64,000 nucleotides of DNA from Planctomycetota bacterium (GCA_016872725.1 VGZC01000020.1:1-64000), one strand, 5' to 3'. Shown: positions 42,358-51,869, counted from the first letter of the stretch. Translations and numbers: made by a program. Notes: generated by a model not told the origin, from the letters alone.

Positions 42358-44514
42358 TCAACGTTTCGGGGCGTTCGACGGGAAGTTCCAACGCTCGGAC
42401 GGCCGATGCGACTCGGCCATCACGCGCCGCGCGCGTTCGACGATTTCCGGGTGATCGCCCGCCACATCATGTTCCTCCGCGACGTCGGAGTCCAAATCGT
42501 AGAGCCGCAGCGGGCTCGACATCGGTTGGAGAACGCCTTTCCAGGCGCCGATGCGGACGGCCTGAGCTCCGCCTCGTTCAAAAAAGGCCCAGTAGAGCGA
42601 TTCGTGGTTCGGCTGCGTTCCCGTTCCGAGGAGAGTCGGGGCGAAGGAAAGGCCATCGATGTCGGCGGGCGCGCCTGAGGCGCCGGCGAGTTCGGCGAAT
42701 GTGGGCATGACATCCCAAAACGCGCCGGTCCACACGTTCGTCGATCCCGAGGCGACCCGGCCGGGCCATCGAGCGAGCAACGGCACTCGGATCCCGCCCT
42801 CGGTCAGGTCGCGTTTGATCCCCCGCAACGGACCATTCGAGTCGTTGAAGTCCGGGTTGTTGCCGCCTTCACGGTGAGGCCCGTTGTCCGACGAGAAGAA
42901 GACGATCGTGCGGTCGTCGATCCCGAACCGCGCGAGCAGACGGAACATGCGGCCGATATCGGCGTCCATGCGCGAGATCATCGCGGCATGCGCTTTTTGC
43001 GGCGCGGGCCAGTCGCGACCCGCGTACTCCCCAAGGTCGGGGACCTCCATCCCGGCGTTCCCCGCCTCGTTGTTGGCGTGCGGGATCGTCAGCGCCAGAT
43101 AAAGGAAGAAAGGCTGATCGCGGTGCCCTTCGATGAACGCCATGGCCTCGCGCATGATCCGGTCATGGCTGTACTCGCGCTTTTCCGTCGCGACGCCCCC
43201 CCCGAATTCCCCGTCGCCCGGAACGACGTTGGGAAGGACCACGCGCTGCTCGCCCCGCATCAGGAACGCCGGGTAGTAGTTGTGCGCGTGGTGTTGGTCG
43301 AGGTATCCGAAGAACGCGTCGAATCCTCGCCGAGTCGGCACGCCGTCCGATCCTTCGTGGCCAAGCCCCCATTTGCCGAACAGACCGGTCGCGTAGCCCG
43401 CGTTCTTGAGCAGTTCGGCCACCGTCACGTCATCCGGTCGCAGATTGTCCTTGCTGTTCCCGCGGATCCGCGCGTGTCCCATGTGGTAACCGGTCATCAG
43501 CGCGCAGCGCGAGGGGGCGCAGACGGTGGAACCGGCGTAGAAATTCGTGAACCGCATGCCCTCCGCGGCCATCCGATCCAGGTGGGGAGTGCGGATGCGA
43601 TGCTGCCCATAACAGCCCAGATCGCCGTATCCGAGGTCGTCGGCGAGCACGAAGATGATGTTGGGCCGAGCGGCGCGCAGCCGGTTCGCATGGAGATGGG
43701 CGACGTGCCACATGGTCCGGTTGATGCCCGTGGTGGTCGCGTGCTGTTCGTCGGCGGCGAGCAGGTGTTTCCTAGCCTCGTCGCGCCGGCCGGTCGCGTC
43801 GAGATAGAGTCCGACATACAGGCGCGCATAGAACATCCGCGCGGCACGCGTCGGGGGATCCGGATCGCCGCCTTCAACGGCGCGCCAGACATCCGCTTCC
43901 GCGCCCGAGCCCCGAAACAGGTCATAGATTGCCATCATCGGCACTCGACGATCGTCCGAAATCGGGAGCATCGACCGGCGCGCGGCGTCTCCTTGGCCCG
44001 CGGCCGCCATGCAGAGAAACCGCCAGACCGAATTCTCGACGTCCTGATCGTGGTACGTCTGATAGAGCTCGAATTGCCGAGCCCCTTCGTCGAACCGGCC
44101 CGCGTAATAGAGCGCGATGCCGCGCTCCCATTGCCGCGGAGCGGCAGCCGGGTTCGCCGCGATGAACGCGTCAAACGCCCGCGCCGCCTCCGCCGCGCGT
44201 TCCAGGCAAAGGAGACTTCGCCCCAGCCCGTAATAGGCGGCCGTCTCACCGGGTTTTTCAGCGAGCAGACGCCGCGCGGTCGACATGGCTTCCCCATGCC
44301 GGTCCTCGGCGGCGAGTCGCTCAATCGCGTCGAGCGAAGCGACCGGCGTCTCGTCCGGACCATCCGCGCGCGCCAAGGCCGACCCCAGGGCCATCACAAG
44401 AATCGCGACGGCCGAGCGCCCCGCGGCATTCGTGAAACCCGAAGCCGAGCGTCGTGAGCCGCAGGCTCGCGACGCGGAGGCGAGGGGGCCGCGTGCATAA
44501 GGCGTCGTCTGCAT
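42358..44514 (-). CDS. TPR-sulfatase fusion protein, secreted
   Basis: A 718-residue protein. After a signal-like N-terminus (Ala-Ile-Leu-Val-Met-Ala-Leu-Gly-Ser-Ala-Leu-Ala) come TPR repeats (about 60-270; Leu-Leu-Ala-Glu-Lys-Pro-Gly-Glu-Thr-Ala-Ala-Tyr-Tyr-Gly-Leu-Gly and Ala-Leu-Tyr-Tyr-Ala-Gly-Arg-Phe-Asp-Glu). A full S1 sulfatase domain follows: Phe-Val-Leu-Ala-Asp-Asp-Leu-Gly-Tyr-Gly-Asp near 288, Cys-Ala-Pro-Ser-Arg near 331 with formylglycine Cys, Gly-Lys-Trp-Gly-Leu-Gly-His, and Ser-Ser-Asp-Asn-Gly-Pro-His. The usual His after Gly-Lys-Trp is Gly. The junction reads His-Ala-Asn-Arg-Leu-Arg-Ala-Ala-Arg-Pro-Asn-Ile, with no internal signal. The N-terminus overlaps a 20-bp dispersed repeat. 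Start ATG 44514 is the best fit. Confidence 0.88.
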   Translation of the reverse strand: MQTTPYARGPLASASRACGSRRSASGFTNAAGRSAVAILVMALGSALARADGPDETPVASLDAIERLAAEDRHGEAMSTARRLLAEKPGETAAYYGLGRSLLCLERAAEAARAFDAFIAANPAAAPRQWERGIALYYAGRFDEGARQFELYQTYHDQDVENSVWRFLCMAAAGQGDAARRSMLPISDDRRVPMMAIYDLFRGSGAEADVWRAVEGGDPDPPTRAARMFYARLYVGLYLDATGRRDEARKHLLAADEQHATTTGINRTMWHVAHLHANRLRAARPNIIFVLADDLGYGDLGCYGQHRIRTPHLDRMAAEGMRFTNFYAGSTVCAPSRCALMTGYHMGHARIRGNSKDNLRPDDVTVAELLKNAGYATGLFGKWGLGHEGSDGVPTRRGFDAFFGYLDQHHAHNYYPAFLMRGEQRVVLPNVVPGDGEFGGGVATEKREYSHDRIMREAMAFIEGHRDQPFFLYLALTIPHANNEAGNAGMEVPDLGEYAGRDWPAPQKAHAAMISRMDADIGRMFRLLARFGIDDRTIVFFSSDNGPHREGGNNPDFNDSNGPLRGIKRDLTEGGIRVPLLARWPGRVASGSTNVWTGAFWDVMPTFAELAGASGAPADIDGLSFAPTLLGTGTQPNHESLYWAFFERGGAQAVRIGAWKGVLQPMSSPLRLYDLDSDVAEEHDVAGDHPEIVERARRVMAESHRPSERWNFPSNAPKR
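44429..44448 (+). repeat. 20-bp dispersed repeat, copy 2 (inside the sulfatase 5' end)
   Basis: TTCGTGAAACCCGAAGCCGA, identical to the minus strand of 32884-32903. Here it lies in the minus-strand N-terminal coding sequence of the TPR-sulfatase, just upstream of its signal-peptide core. Confidence 0.8.
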
Positions 44515-44994
44515 CGTGACATGTCCCGGATTGGTGCCGTGTGCCCATTCTGCCACAGCGCGCCGTGAAATCATACAGTGGTCGTATTCCGCGCGCATGC
44601 GCAGCGTACTCCCGGTGACCACGCCATGCCATCGATGGCCGAACTTCTTGTCCTTCATCGCGAGCGAGGATAGCGAGCGCCGACCGAGCGCGACCCTTGA
44701 TCGACGGCGACGGCCGACCAAACACCACGGATCGCGCAGTATGGGAAGAATGGGCAATCGCGAATCGTTGATGATCGGCTTGAGAGCGTATATGGGAGGT
44801 CGGTTGCGGCAGGTTGGGTCCAGAACTTGAGCAAAAACGAGCGTTGTCGGCCCGTGGTTTGCACGGTTCGGGTCGCGGTCATGGGAAGGGTCGGTCAAAA
44901 CGACCGGGAGGCGGGAAGACGCGGGCCGCCGCGAGCGAGTCAAGAAGGGTCATCCGGGCGGCGGGCCCACGCGATCACGGAGGGAGGACGCGAC
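44515..44994. other. Divergent intergenic region between the TPR-sulfatase and csrA
   Basis: 480 bp with no supported gene. The sulfatase frame stays open through it on the minus strand but has no signal-peptide-like start there. It should hold promoters for both directions. No riboswitch or tRNA was recognised. Confidence 0.5.
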
Positions 44995-45234
44995 ATGTTG
45001 GTGCTGAGTCGGAAGCAGGGTGAGTCGTTGGTGATTGGCGAGTCGATTCGGATTGTGGTCACTCGGATCGACGGCAATCGCGTATCGCTTGGCATCGAGG
45101 CTCCATCGGAAACGCGCATCCTTCGCGCGGAGTTGGCGGTTCGCGAACCGGCGCGTGGCGAGTCCCGTTCGGCCATGCCGGTGGTCCCGGCGGCCGCGCC
45201 ACCCGCGCGCCTTTGCGATTTCGTGCTGAGGTAG
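44995..45234 (+). CDS. csrA: Carbon storage regulator CsrA (RsmA) translational regulator
   Basis: CsrA binds GGA-containing hairpins near ribosome-binding sites and represses or activates translation. The 79-residue protein has the canonical core Met-Leu-Val-Leu-Ser-Arg-Lys-Gln-Gly-Glu-Ser-Leu-Val-Ile-Gly and Val-Ser-Leu-Gly-Ile-Glu-Ala-Pro, with Arg near 45 (Leu-Arg-Ala-Glu-Leu). The C-terminal ~25 residues are Ala/Pro-rich and longer than in E. coli CsrA (61). ATG 44995 follows AGGGAGGA; because that site carries GGA repeats it could be autoregulated. No flagellar genes are adjacent. Confidence 0.93.
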   Translation: MLVLSRKQGESLVIGESIRIVVTRIDGNRVSLGIEAPSETRILRAELAVREPARGESRSAMPVVPAAAPPARLCDFVLR

Positions 45235-45417
45235 GACTGTAGCGTTTGTTCCGGATGCGAGGGAACGACCGATTGGTTTCATTCGACGGCGCGTAACGGT
45301 CGATGCGCAGGGTGCGTGCCGCGATCGGCGCGGCGATCGGCCATGGAACGGCGGACGCCGTGTCCGCGACGTCCGGTTCTCGAATCCGAGCGCGGAACGC
45401 GATCCGGAGTTCCGGGT

Positions 45418-46572
45418 ATGCCGTGTTCCGAGTTCTTCGCGAGGATGAACCGGGTCCGTCGCGGAGGTGTACGAATCGCCTTCGTCGCTACGGCCCTTTG
45501 GCTCGCGGCCCGCGCCCGAGTCCCGTTCGCCCAGGATCTCACCGATTTCGGCGTCGAGATTCCGATGTCGAGCGGATTCGTAGAGGCGCCGTACGGGCTC
45601 GAAGACGAGTTCTCGCGAACGGGCCGCTATCCGAGCTCGAAGCATCGGGGTTGGGCCAAGTCGTACGGGCTGGCGGCGGGTGCCGAGATGACCTGGCTCT
45701 CCGCCGACCTCAACGGAACGCCGCCCGCGTTGACGTTTTCGGATGTGAGCCTTCCTTCGGCCGTCGACTTCGGCGCGGACGCGGCGGACGTCGGGTCGTT
45801 CCGGCCGGGCGCGCGGATCTGGATCGGTGCGCAGGGCGCGACGTGGGGGCTTGTCGGCCGGTATTGGCGTTTCCATCACGGCGCGTTCCACTACGATCCG
45901 GCGACCGATTTTGGTTCGGGATCGGGATCGGTCCTTCCGGCCGCCGCCGCGATCCAGCGCGTCGACGCCTACACGCTCGACTTGGAAGTGACACGATCCT
46001 GGCACCCCGAGGTGGGCCGGCTCGAAGGGGGACTGGGCGTGCGGTTCGCGTCGATCGACCACGACGCGTCGATTTGGGCCGCGAACACGATCGGCGGCGA
46101 CGAACCGAGCGGGCTCGCCGGCCTGTTCCGCGAGTACCGGGGGACGGGCATCACGTCGGGGGCGCGCGGAACGCAGCCGTTCCTGGGCATGCAGTCGGTC
46201 GAGTGGTTTTGGAGCGGCCGGACGTCGGCCCTGTGGGGCACCGCCCGATCGCGGGCTGACGCCATGACGCGGATCGCCACCCCCACCGGAACGCTCGACG
46301 ACACGGGCGGCGCATCGGCCGAATCGGACCGTGCCATGTTCCTGGGCGAACTGCAGCTCGGCCTGCAATACTCGCAGCGACTCGCCTGTCCCGCGTCCGC
46401 CTTCTTCCGCGTGACGGGCGAGTATCAAGCGTGGCTCGCGCTGGGCGACGAACTTTTGGCGACCGCGTCGGCCGCCGATCCGGGCATCGCGGTCCTTTCG
46501 GCGACCGCGGCGGGGGGACCGATCGAAGCACATCTGGTCGGCCTGTCGATCGGAGCCGGCCTGCTTTGGTAG
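45418..46572 (+). CDS. Outer-membrane beta-barrel-like protein
   Basis: A 384-residue protein with a signal sequence (Val-Arg-Ile-Ala-Phe-Val-Ala-Thr-Ala-Leu-Trp-Leu-Ala, cleavage after Phe-Ala-Gln). Alternating beta-strand segments follow (Tyr-Gly-Leu-Ala-Ala-Gly-Ala-Glu-Met-Thr-Trp-Leu, Leu-Glu-Gly-Gly-Leu-Gly-Val-Arg-Phe-Ala-Ser), and it ends in a terminal aromatic (Gly-Ala-Gly-Leu-Leu-Trp), as recognised by the BAM complex. It resembles planctomycete outer-membrane proteins of unknown role (Lpg1974/OmpA-like barrel type). ATG 45418 has GGAG at eight bases; ATG 45445 is an alternative. It converges with the aminotransferase gene. Confidence 0.75.
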   Translation: MPCSEFFARMNRVRRGGVRIAFVATALWLAARARVPFAQDLTDFGVEIPMSSGFVEAPYGLEDEFSRTGRYPSSKHRGWAKSYGLAAGAEMTWLSADLNGTPPALTFSDVSLPSAVDFGADAADVGSFRPGARIWIGAQGATWGLVGRYWRFHHGAFHYDPATDFGSGSGSVLPAAAAIQRVDAYTLDLEVTRSWHPEVGRLEGGLGVRFASIDHDASIWAANTIGGDEPSGLAGLFREYRGTGITSGARGTQPFLGMQSVEWFWSGRTSALWGTARSRADAMTRIATPTGTLDDTGGASAESDRAMFLGELQLGLQYSQRLACPASAFFRVTGEYQAWLALGDELLATASAADPGIAVLSATAAGGPIEAHLVGLSIGAGLLW

Positions 46573-46612
46573 TCGGGCGGGAACCGCGCGTTCGCTCGGC
46601 GTTCGCGTTCGA

Positions 46613-47857
46613 TCACGCCGCGCGGAATTTGGGGTTGGCGTTCAGGTACGCGGCGATCCGGTCCACTCGACCAAACGCGTCGGCCATGAAGTCGACGGCG
46701 CGCAGGAGCCGGTCATCGGGTTCAGCGCAGCTCAGACGCAAGAACCCCTGCCCCGCCTCCCCAAAACACTCGCCGCCGAGACACGCGACACCCATCCGAT
46801 CGTCGGCTCCTTCGAGCAGGTACATGGCGAGTCCGTGCGACCGGATCCGATGCCGTTCGCAAACCGCCCGGACGTTCGGGAACGCGTAGAACGTGCCCCC
46901 CGGCCGATTGCACACGACGCCCTCGATCCGGTTGAGCGCGTCGACGAGCCGCATGACCTTGTCGCGGAATTCGCGCATCCGCGCGTCGCGTTCGGCGTCG
47001 TCGTGTTCGAGGGCCGCGATCCCCGCGAGCTGCGTGAACGGGGGGACGCACGAGAGGCACGTATTGGTGAGTTTCGCGATGAGCTGCGCGATCGGCGCGC
47101 TCGTCACGGCGAACCCGAGCCTCCAGCCGCTCATGCTGTACGACTTGCTGAACGTATAGGCCGAGACGACCTGTTCGAACATGCCCGGTTGGCGCAGGAT
47201 CGTATGATGTTCGCCGTGCCATACCATGCGGTCGTACGGTTCGTCGCTGAACACGGCGATGTCTTGGCCTCGGACGAGATCGGCGATGGCCCGAACGTCC
47301 GATTCGGTCATGAGTCCGCCCGTCGGATTGTGCGGGCTGTTGAGGAAGACGGCGCGGGCGCGGGGTCCCGACGCGACGAACCGCGCGACATCGTCGAGGT
47401 TGGGGCGGAAGTCGCGGGATTGTTCGAGCGTCGATGTTTCCAGGACAGCGCCGCGCCGCGCGATGTTCGGCGGATAGGTGGGGAAATACGGGCTGAAGAC
47501 CAGGACGCGGTCGCCGGGATCCAGGAACGCCTCGCAGAAAAGCTGCTCGAACGTCTTGGCTCCCGGTCCCGCCACGACCTGCTCGGCCGTGATGTCGACC
47601 CGATACTCCCGCTTCATGTACCGCGCGACCGCGTCGCGGAATTCGGGGAGTCCGGCCGACGGCCCATAGTGGCATCGATCGTCCCGGATCGCGCGGATGC
47701 CGGCCTCGATCGCCGATGTGGATGTCGGAAACGGGCTGTCGCCGATTTCGAGTTCGATGACTTCCTTTCCCTGGGCCTTGAGCCGGCGCGCGGCGGCGAG
47801 CACGTCGAAGGCGGTCTCGGTGCGAACGGACTGGGCGAATCGACTGAACGAAACCAT
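46613..47857 (-). CDS. Class I/II PLP-dependent aminotransferase
   Basis: A 414-residue fold-type I aminotransferase: Gly-Pro-Gly-Ala-Lys-Thr-Phe near 105 (cofactor phosphate contacts), Leu-Asn-Ser-Pro-His-Asn-Pro-Thr-Gly near 180, Ser-Asp-Glu-Pro-Tyr-Asp near 210, the Schiff-base Lys in Phe-Ser-Lys-Ser-Tyr-Ser-Met-Ser-Gly-Trp-Arg-Leu-Gly near 245, and the substrate-carboxylate Arg in Leu-Arg-Leu-Ser near 380. It groups with aspartate/aromatic aminotransferases; the precise substrate cannot be told. ATG 47857 has GGGGAAGA eight bases upstream. It lies 23 bases after the S46 peptidase gene, perhaps in a peptide/amino-acid use operon. Confidence 0.9.
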   Translation of the reverse strand: MVSFSRFAQSVRTETAFDVLAAARRLKAQGKEVIELEIGDSPFPTSTSAIEAGIRAIRDDRCHYGPSAGLPEFRDAVARYMKREYRVDITAEQVVAGPGAKTFEQLFCEAFLDPGDRVLVFSPYFPTYPPNIARRGAVLETSTLEQSRDFRPNLDDVARFVASGPRARAVFLNSPHNPTGGLMTESDVRAIADLVRGQDIAVFSDEPYDRMVWHGEHHTILRQPGMFEQVVSAYTFSKSYSMSGWRLGFAVTSAPIAQLIAKLTNTCLSCVPPFTQLAGIAALEHDDAERDARMREFRDKVMRLVDALNRIEGVVCNRPGGTFYAFPNVRAVCERHRIRSHGLAMYLLEGADDRMGVACLGGECFGEAGQGFLRLSCAEPDDRLLRAVDFMADAFGRVDRIAAYLNANPKFRAA

Positions 47858-47880
47858 GCGACGTCTTCCCCGTATGCGCG

Positions 47881-49971
47881 TCATTTCGATTCGGCGGGCT
47901 TCGCGGCGCCTCCGATTTCCTCGACGATGCGATCGGCGTGGTAAACGGCGCGGAGCGTCTCGCGGATCGCGCTGGAGTGCACGGCGACCGCGCGGGAAAC
48001 CTCGTCCGAATAGTAGTAGTCCGCCGTGAGCGATTGGATATTGCCGTCGAAGATGATCCCGACGAACTCGCCCTGCCGGTTGAGCACGGGGCTGCCCGAA
48101 TTGCCTCCGATGATGTCGGCCGTGCATACGAAGTTGTACGGCGTGTCGGCCTTGATCTGGTCTTTGGCTTCATGCCACGACTTGGGAAGGAGCCACGGGT
48201 CCTTGGCCTGGTGGCGCGCCTCGTGCTCGAAGGCGCCGCCGAGCGTTGTCCAGGGCGCGACGGCTTGCCCGTTCTCGGTGTAACCCTTCACCGTTCCGAA
48301 CGCCAACCGCAACGTGAACGTCGCGTCGGGATACGTGCCCGTGCCGTGCGCGGCGAACAGGCATTCCGAGATCGCGGCGTACGCCTGCGTTTCGAGTTCA
48401 TTCAGTTCGTCCTGGATCGTCCGGAGCCGCCGGTATTCGTCGTTCATCGAACGGGCGAGCTGGATCAGCGGATCATCGCTGCGGGCGACGCCGTCGGGAC
48501 CCGACTTCACGAGGGCCCTGCGCGCCTCGATATCGCCCAGCTTCGTCTTGCCGATCAGCTCGGAAGCCCGTTCCTCGGGCCCCTTTCCCTGGAGCACGGC
48601 GGCGACGAGCGGATGGTCGCCGCCTCGCCGTTCGATGAACAGGCCGATCGAGTCGGCGAGGAGGGTCTTTTCGAGTTCGCCGTGGATGGGCGCGGGGGAA
48701 TAGAGGTCCTGTTCGAGCGAAGCGCGGGCCGAGTCGCGGAACTCGCGCAACCGCTGCGAGCTCGGCTTGCGGTCCTCGACCACGAGCTGCGCGATGGTCT
48801 CTGCGATTCCGTACAAACGGGAATTGAACGACGCGCTTTCGCGGGCCGCCTGTGTCCGCCGGGCCTGGATCTCCTCGACCCGCGTCCAGGCGTCCGCGTG
48901 TTTCTTGAGCGCCGCGTCGGAGTCGACCCGAGCCCGCAGGTCCTTTTCCGCCGCTTCCTTCGCGACGAACGTCGCCGGGTTCTGGAGACCGCCGAGCATT
49001 CCGACGTAGGCTTTCCTCGAATTCTGAACACCGAACAGGTCGTCGCGCGCCTGGCGTTCGAATTCCCCGCCGCCCAGCCCGTACTGCTGCAGGAGGATTT
49101 CGCGGCGCCGGAGAAAATCGAGCGTGAGGGGAAACCGCACGTCGCGCTGATGCTTGAGCGCGGCGACCGTGTAGATGCGCCGCGTACGGCCCGGATTCCC
49201 CGACACGAAAATCAGCTCGCCGTCCCCCGCGCCATCCGCCGACCACGCGAGATGATGTTCGGTGTTCGCGGGCTTGCCGTTCTCATACGCGCGGAAGAGG
49301 CAGATATCGAGGCAATAGCGCGGGTATTCGAAATTGTCGGCGTCGCCGCCGAAGAAACCGGTCGCCGCCTCGGGCGCGAAGACCAACCGGACGTCGGTGT
49401 ACTTGCGGTACCGGTACAAGTGGTATCGGCCGCCTCCGTAGAGCGTCACGACGTCGCTGCGGAGGCCCGTCGCCTGAAGCGACTCGGATTCGATCCGGTC
49501 CATGACCGCTCGGCGGGCCGCGAACGCCTCCGAAGGCGAAGCGCCGGCGGGGACGGCCCCGGTCACCCGCTCGGTCACGTCCTCGATCGATACGAGCTGA
49601 TTCAATTCGAGGTCGGGCGCCGCGATCTCCTCCTCGGGCGTCCGCGCGTAGAAGCCGTCGCGGTAGATGTTCCGTTCGGCCGTGGAGACTTTTTGCAGCG
49701 TGTCCGCGCCGACATGGTGGTTCGTGAGGACGAGACCCTGTGGGGAAACAAACGACGCCGAGCCACCCGAATTGAACCGCACCGACGCGAGCATGACATG
49801 CTTCGCCCATTCGTCGGTCGGTTCGAACCCGTGGCGTTCCCGAAGGGCCGCCTTGGGCAGATCATTGAAGAGCCACATCCCCTCGTCGCCCCGCGCGCGG
49901 CCCGCCGACCCCGCGCCCGCCACCCACATCGCCATGACCATCCAGACGCCCGAATGCGAACGGTACCGCAT
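47881..49971 (-). CDS. S46-family dipeptidyl peptidase (DPP7/DPP11 type)
   Basis: A 696-residue periplasmic serine peptidase. After a signal peptide (about 1-28) it has chymotrypsin-like double-barrel elements: Gly-Leu-Val-Leu-Thr-Asn-His-His-Val-Gly (catalytic His86), Gly-Gly-Asp-Ala-Asp-Asn-Phe-Glu-Tyr-Pro-Arg-Tyr-Cys-Leu-Asp (catalytic Asp probably 222), and Ile-Gly-Gly-Asn-Ser-Gly-Ser-Pro near 622-629 (catalytic Ser). A large helical cap lies between. The family removes dipeptides from N-termini; the preference (hydrophobic versus acidic P1) is not assigned here. Its usual Thr-Asp-Asn-Trp-x-Trp-Pro-Arg is Ala-Asp-Asn-Phe-Glu-Tyr-Pro-Arg, a divergent lineage. Confidence 0.92.
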   Translation of the reverse strand: MRYRSHSGVWMVMAMWVAGAGSAGRARGDEGMWLFNDLPKAALRERHGFEPTDEWAKHVMLASVRFNSGGSASFVSPQGLVLTNHHVGADTLQKVSTAERNIYRDGFYARTPEEEIAAPDLELNQLVSIEDVTERVTGAVPAGASPSEAFAARRAVMDRIESESLQATGLRSDVVTLYGGGRYHLYRYRKYTDVRLVFAPEAATGFFGGDADNFEYPRYCLDICLFRAYENGKPANTEHHLAWSADGAGDGELIFVSGNPGRTRRIYTVAALKHQRDVRFPLTLDFLRRREILLQQYGLGGGEFERQARDDLFGVQNSRKAYVGMLGGLQNPATFVAKEAAEKDLRARVDSDAALKKHADAWTRVEEIQARRTQAARESASFNSRLYGIAETIAQLVVEDRKPSSQRLREFRDSARASLEQDLYSPAPIHGELEKTLLADSIGLFIERRGGDHPLVAAVLQGKGPEERASELIGKTKLGDIEARRALVKSGPDGVARSDDPLIQLARSMNDEYRRLRTIQDELNELETQAYAAISECLFAAHGTGTYPDATFTLRLAFGTVKGYTENGQAVAPWTTLGGAFEHEARHQAKDPWLLPKSWHEAKDQIKADTPYNFVCTADIIGGNSGSPVLNRQGEFVGIIFDGNIQSLTADYYYSDEVSRAVAVHSSAIRETLRAVYHADRIVEEIGGAAKPAESK

Positions 49972-49992
49972 CGTGTTGACTCCGCTTCGAGT

Positions 49993-51024
49993 TCAATCCG
50001 TTTCCCAGCTCAGGATCACCTTGCCCGACTGGCCGCTCATCATCACCCGGAACGCTTCTTGGTATTCGGTGTAATGGAACCGGTGCGTGATCACCGGCCG
50101 GATATCAAGTCCGCTCTGGAGCATGACGGTCATCTTATACCATGTTTCGTACATTTCGCGCCCGTAGATTCCGTGAATCGTCAGCATGTTGAAGACGACC
50201 GTGTTCCAATCGATGGCGATTTCGGCCTCGGGGATCCCGAGCATGGCGATCTTGCCGCCGTGGCACATGTTGGCGAGCATGTCGCGGAACGCGGCCGGAT
50301 TCCCGGACATTTCGAGTCCGACGTCAAAGCCCTCGACCATGCCGAGTTGTTTTTGGGCTTCGGCGACGGTTGTCGAGCGGACATCGAGGGCGAGCGTGAC
50401 GTTCATTTTCCTGGCGAGTTCGAGCCGGTACGGATTGACGTCGGTGATGACGACGTGCCGAGCTCCCGCGTGCCGCACGACGGCCGCAGCCATGACGCCG
50501 ATCGGCCCCGCGCCCGTGATCAGGACGTCCTCGCCGAGCACGGGGAAGGAAAGGGCCGTATGCACCGCGTTGCCGAACGGGTCGAAGATCGACGCGACAT
50601 CGCGATCGATCGACGGATCGTGGTGCCAGACATTGGTCATCGGCAGGACGAGGTATTCGGCGAACGCGCCCGGCCGATTGACGCCGATTCCCTTCGTATG
50701 GGCGCACAGGTGGCGGCGTCCGGCGAGGCAATTGCGGCAACGGCCGCACACGACGTGCCCCTCGCCGCTCACGATCTCGCCCGGGAAGAAATCGGCGACA
50801 TTCCCGCCGACCTCGACGATCTCCCCGACGAACTCGTGGCCGACGACCATCGGCACGGGGATCGTGCGGCTGGCCCACGCGTCCCATTTGTGGATATGCA
50901 CGTCGGTTCCGCAAATGCCCGTGCGGTGCACGCGGATCAGCACGTCGTTCATGCCGGGCTTCGGTTGGGGGACGTCCTCGAGCCACAGGCCGGGTTCGGA
51001 TCGGCTTTTGACGAGCGCTTTCAT
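49993..51024 (-). CDS. tdh: L-threonine 3-dehydrogenase
   Basis: Tdh is a zinc-dependent MDR enzyme oxidising L-threonine to 2-amino-3-ketobutyrate. The 343-residue protein matches the family end to end: catalytic-zinc Cys in [13 protein letters not shown], Gly-His-Glu-Phe-Val-Gly, and the structural-zinc lobe [15 protein letters not shown]. The Rossmann loop is Thr-Gly-Ala-Gly-Pro-Ile-Gly, and a threonine-dehydrogenase [10 protein letters not shown] segment is present. ATG 51024 has GAGGA at ten bases and overlaps the metallophosphoesterase stop (ATGA). The glycine C-acetyltransferase partner is not in the window. Confidence 0.95.
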   Translation of the reverse strand: MKALVKSRSEPGLWLEDVPQPKPGMNDVLIRVHRTGICGTDVHIHKWDAWASRTIPVPMVVGHEFVGEIVEVGGNVADFFPGEIVSGEGHVVCGRCRNCLAGRRHLCAHTKGIGVNRPGAFAEYLVLPMTNVWHHDPSIDRDVASIFDPFGNAVHTALSFPVLGEDVLITGAGPIGVMAAAVVRHAGARHVVITDVNPYRLELARKMNVTLALDVRSTTVAEAQKQLGMVEGFDVGLEMSGNPAAFRDMLANMCHGGKIAMLGIPEAEIAIDWNTVVFNMLTIHGIYGREMYETWYKMTVMLQSGLDIRPVITHRFHYTEYQEAFRVMMSGQSGKVILSWETD

Positions 51025-51869
51025 CGCGGTTCCTCGGGTTGCTCCAGGCACAGTCGGCCGGGACGCGGGAAAAAATGGCGGCTGACCGGCTGGAAACCGT
51101 CGCCCTCCTCGAAGTACATGTAATGCGAGATGTGGACGACCTGGTTGCCGACCATGATCATGTTGAACGAGTTCTTTTCCCGTTCGCGGGCCCGGCCGCG
51201 CCGCGACGTCGTCGTGCCGCATTGCACGATGATGATGCCCCGGTCGCGGTGATTGCCGGGGTAGATATCGAGCGAATTGCCGATGTAGGCGCGGTGCAGG
51301 TGGCCGCCGAGGATCATGTCGACGCCGAGTTCGACGAACGCGTTCATCGCGCGTTTCGCCTTCGGCATGACCTGATTCCGCTCGAAATCGGGAGCGGGCG
51401 CGAAATGGTGGTGGGCGACGACGATCCGCGCGGCGTCGGGAGGCGCGCCTTCGAACGCGCGGGCGCAGAACTCAAGCTGGCTCCGGAAGATCCGCCCGTT
51501 GCTGATCGCCTGGCGGGGGCAGGTCGAATCGAGGGCCACGAACACGGCGCCGTCGACGCGGGCGATCGCGTTGATCTCATGCGAAATGTACTCGCGGTAG
51601 AGGCCGAGCGGGTTCATGACCCGTTCGGCGACCCGGTACAAGGGAACGTCGTGGTTGCCCGGCACGACGACGCGCGGAACGGGCGGCAATCGGTCGAGGA
51701 ACGAGCGGGCCGCCTCGAATTGCTCCCGACGCGCCCGCTGCGTCAGGTCCCCGCTCACCACCACCACGTCCGGACGCAGTTCGGGCGCCAGACGCAGCAG
51801 GGCCTCGCCCACACGGTCCAGATACGGCGGGCCGAAATGGAGATCGGAAATATGCAGCAATCGGAGCAT
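51021..51869 (-). CDS. Calcineurin-like metallophosphoesterase
   Basis: A 282-residue enzyme with the five metal-binding blocks: Ile-Ser-Asp-Leu-His-Phe-Gly (Asp-x-His), Val-Val-Ser-Gly-Asp-Leu-Thr (Gly-Asp), Val-Pro-Gly-Asn-His-Asp (Gly-Asn-His), Val-Ala-His-His-His, and Gly-Gly-His-Leu-His-Arg. It resembles cyclic-nucleotide or unspecified phosphodiesterases (Icc/CpdA-like). ATG 51869 begins directly at the first block; the upstream open frame to 51968 lacks similarity. It is coupled by a four-base overlap to tdh, though a functional link is not obvious. Confidence 0.88.
   Translation of the reverse strand: MLRLLHISDLHFGPPYLDRVGEALLRLAPELRPDVVVVSGDLTQRARREQFEAARSFLDRLPPVPRVVVPGNHDVPLYRVAERVMNPLGLYREYISHEINAIARVDGAVFVALDSTCPRQAISNGRIFRSQLEFCARAFEGAPPDAARIVVAHHHFAPAPDFERNQVMPKAKRAMNAFVELGVDMILGGHLHRAYIGNSLDIYPGNHRDRGIIIVQCGTTTSRRGRAREREKNSFNMIMVGNQVVHISHYMYFEEGDGFQPVSRHFFPRPGRLCLEQPEEPR

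Noticed and set aside
47938-51123. Very long (over 1000 codons) plus-strand open frame opposite the S46 peptidase and tdh
   Set aside because: Runs antisense through two well-identified genes; length results from codon bias that removes stops on the opposite strand.
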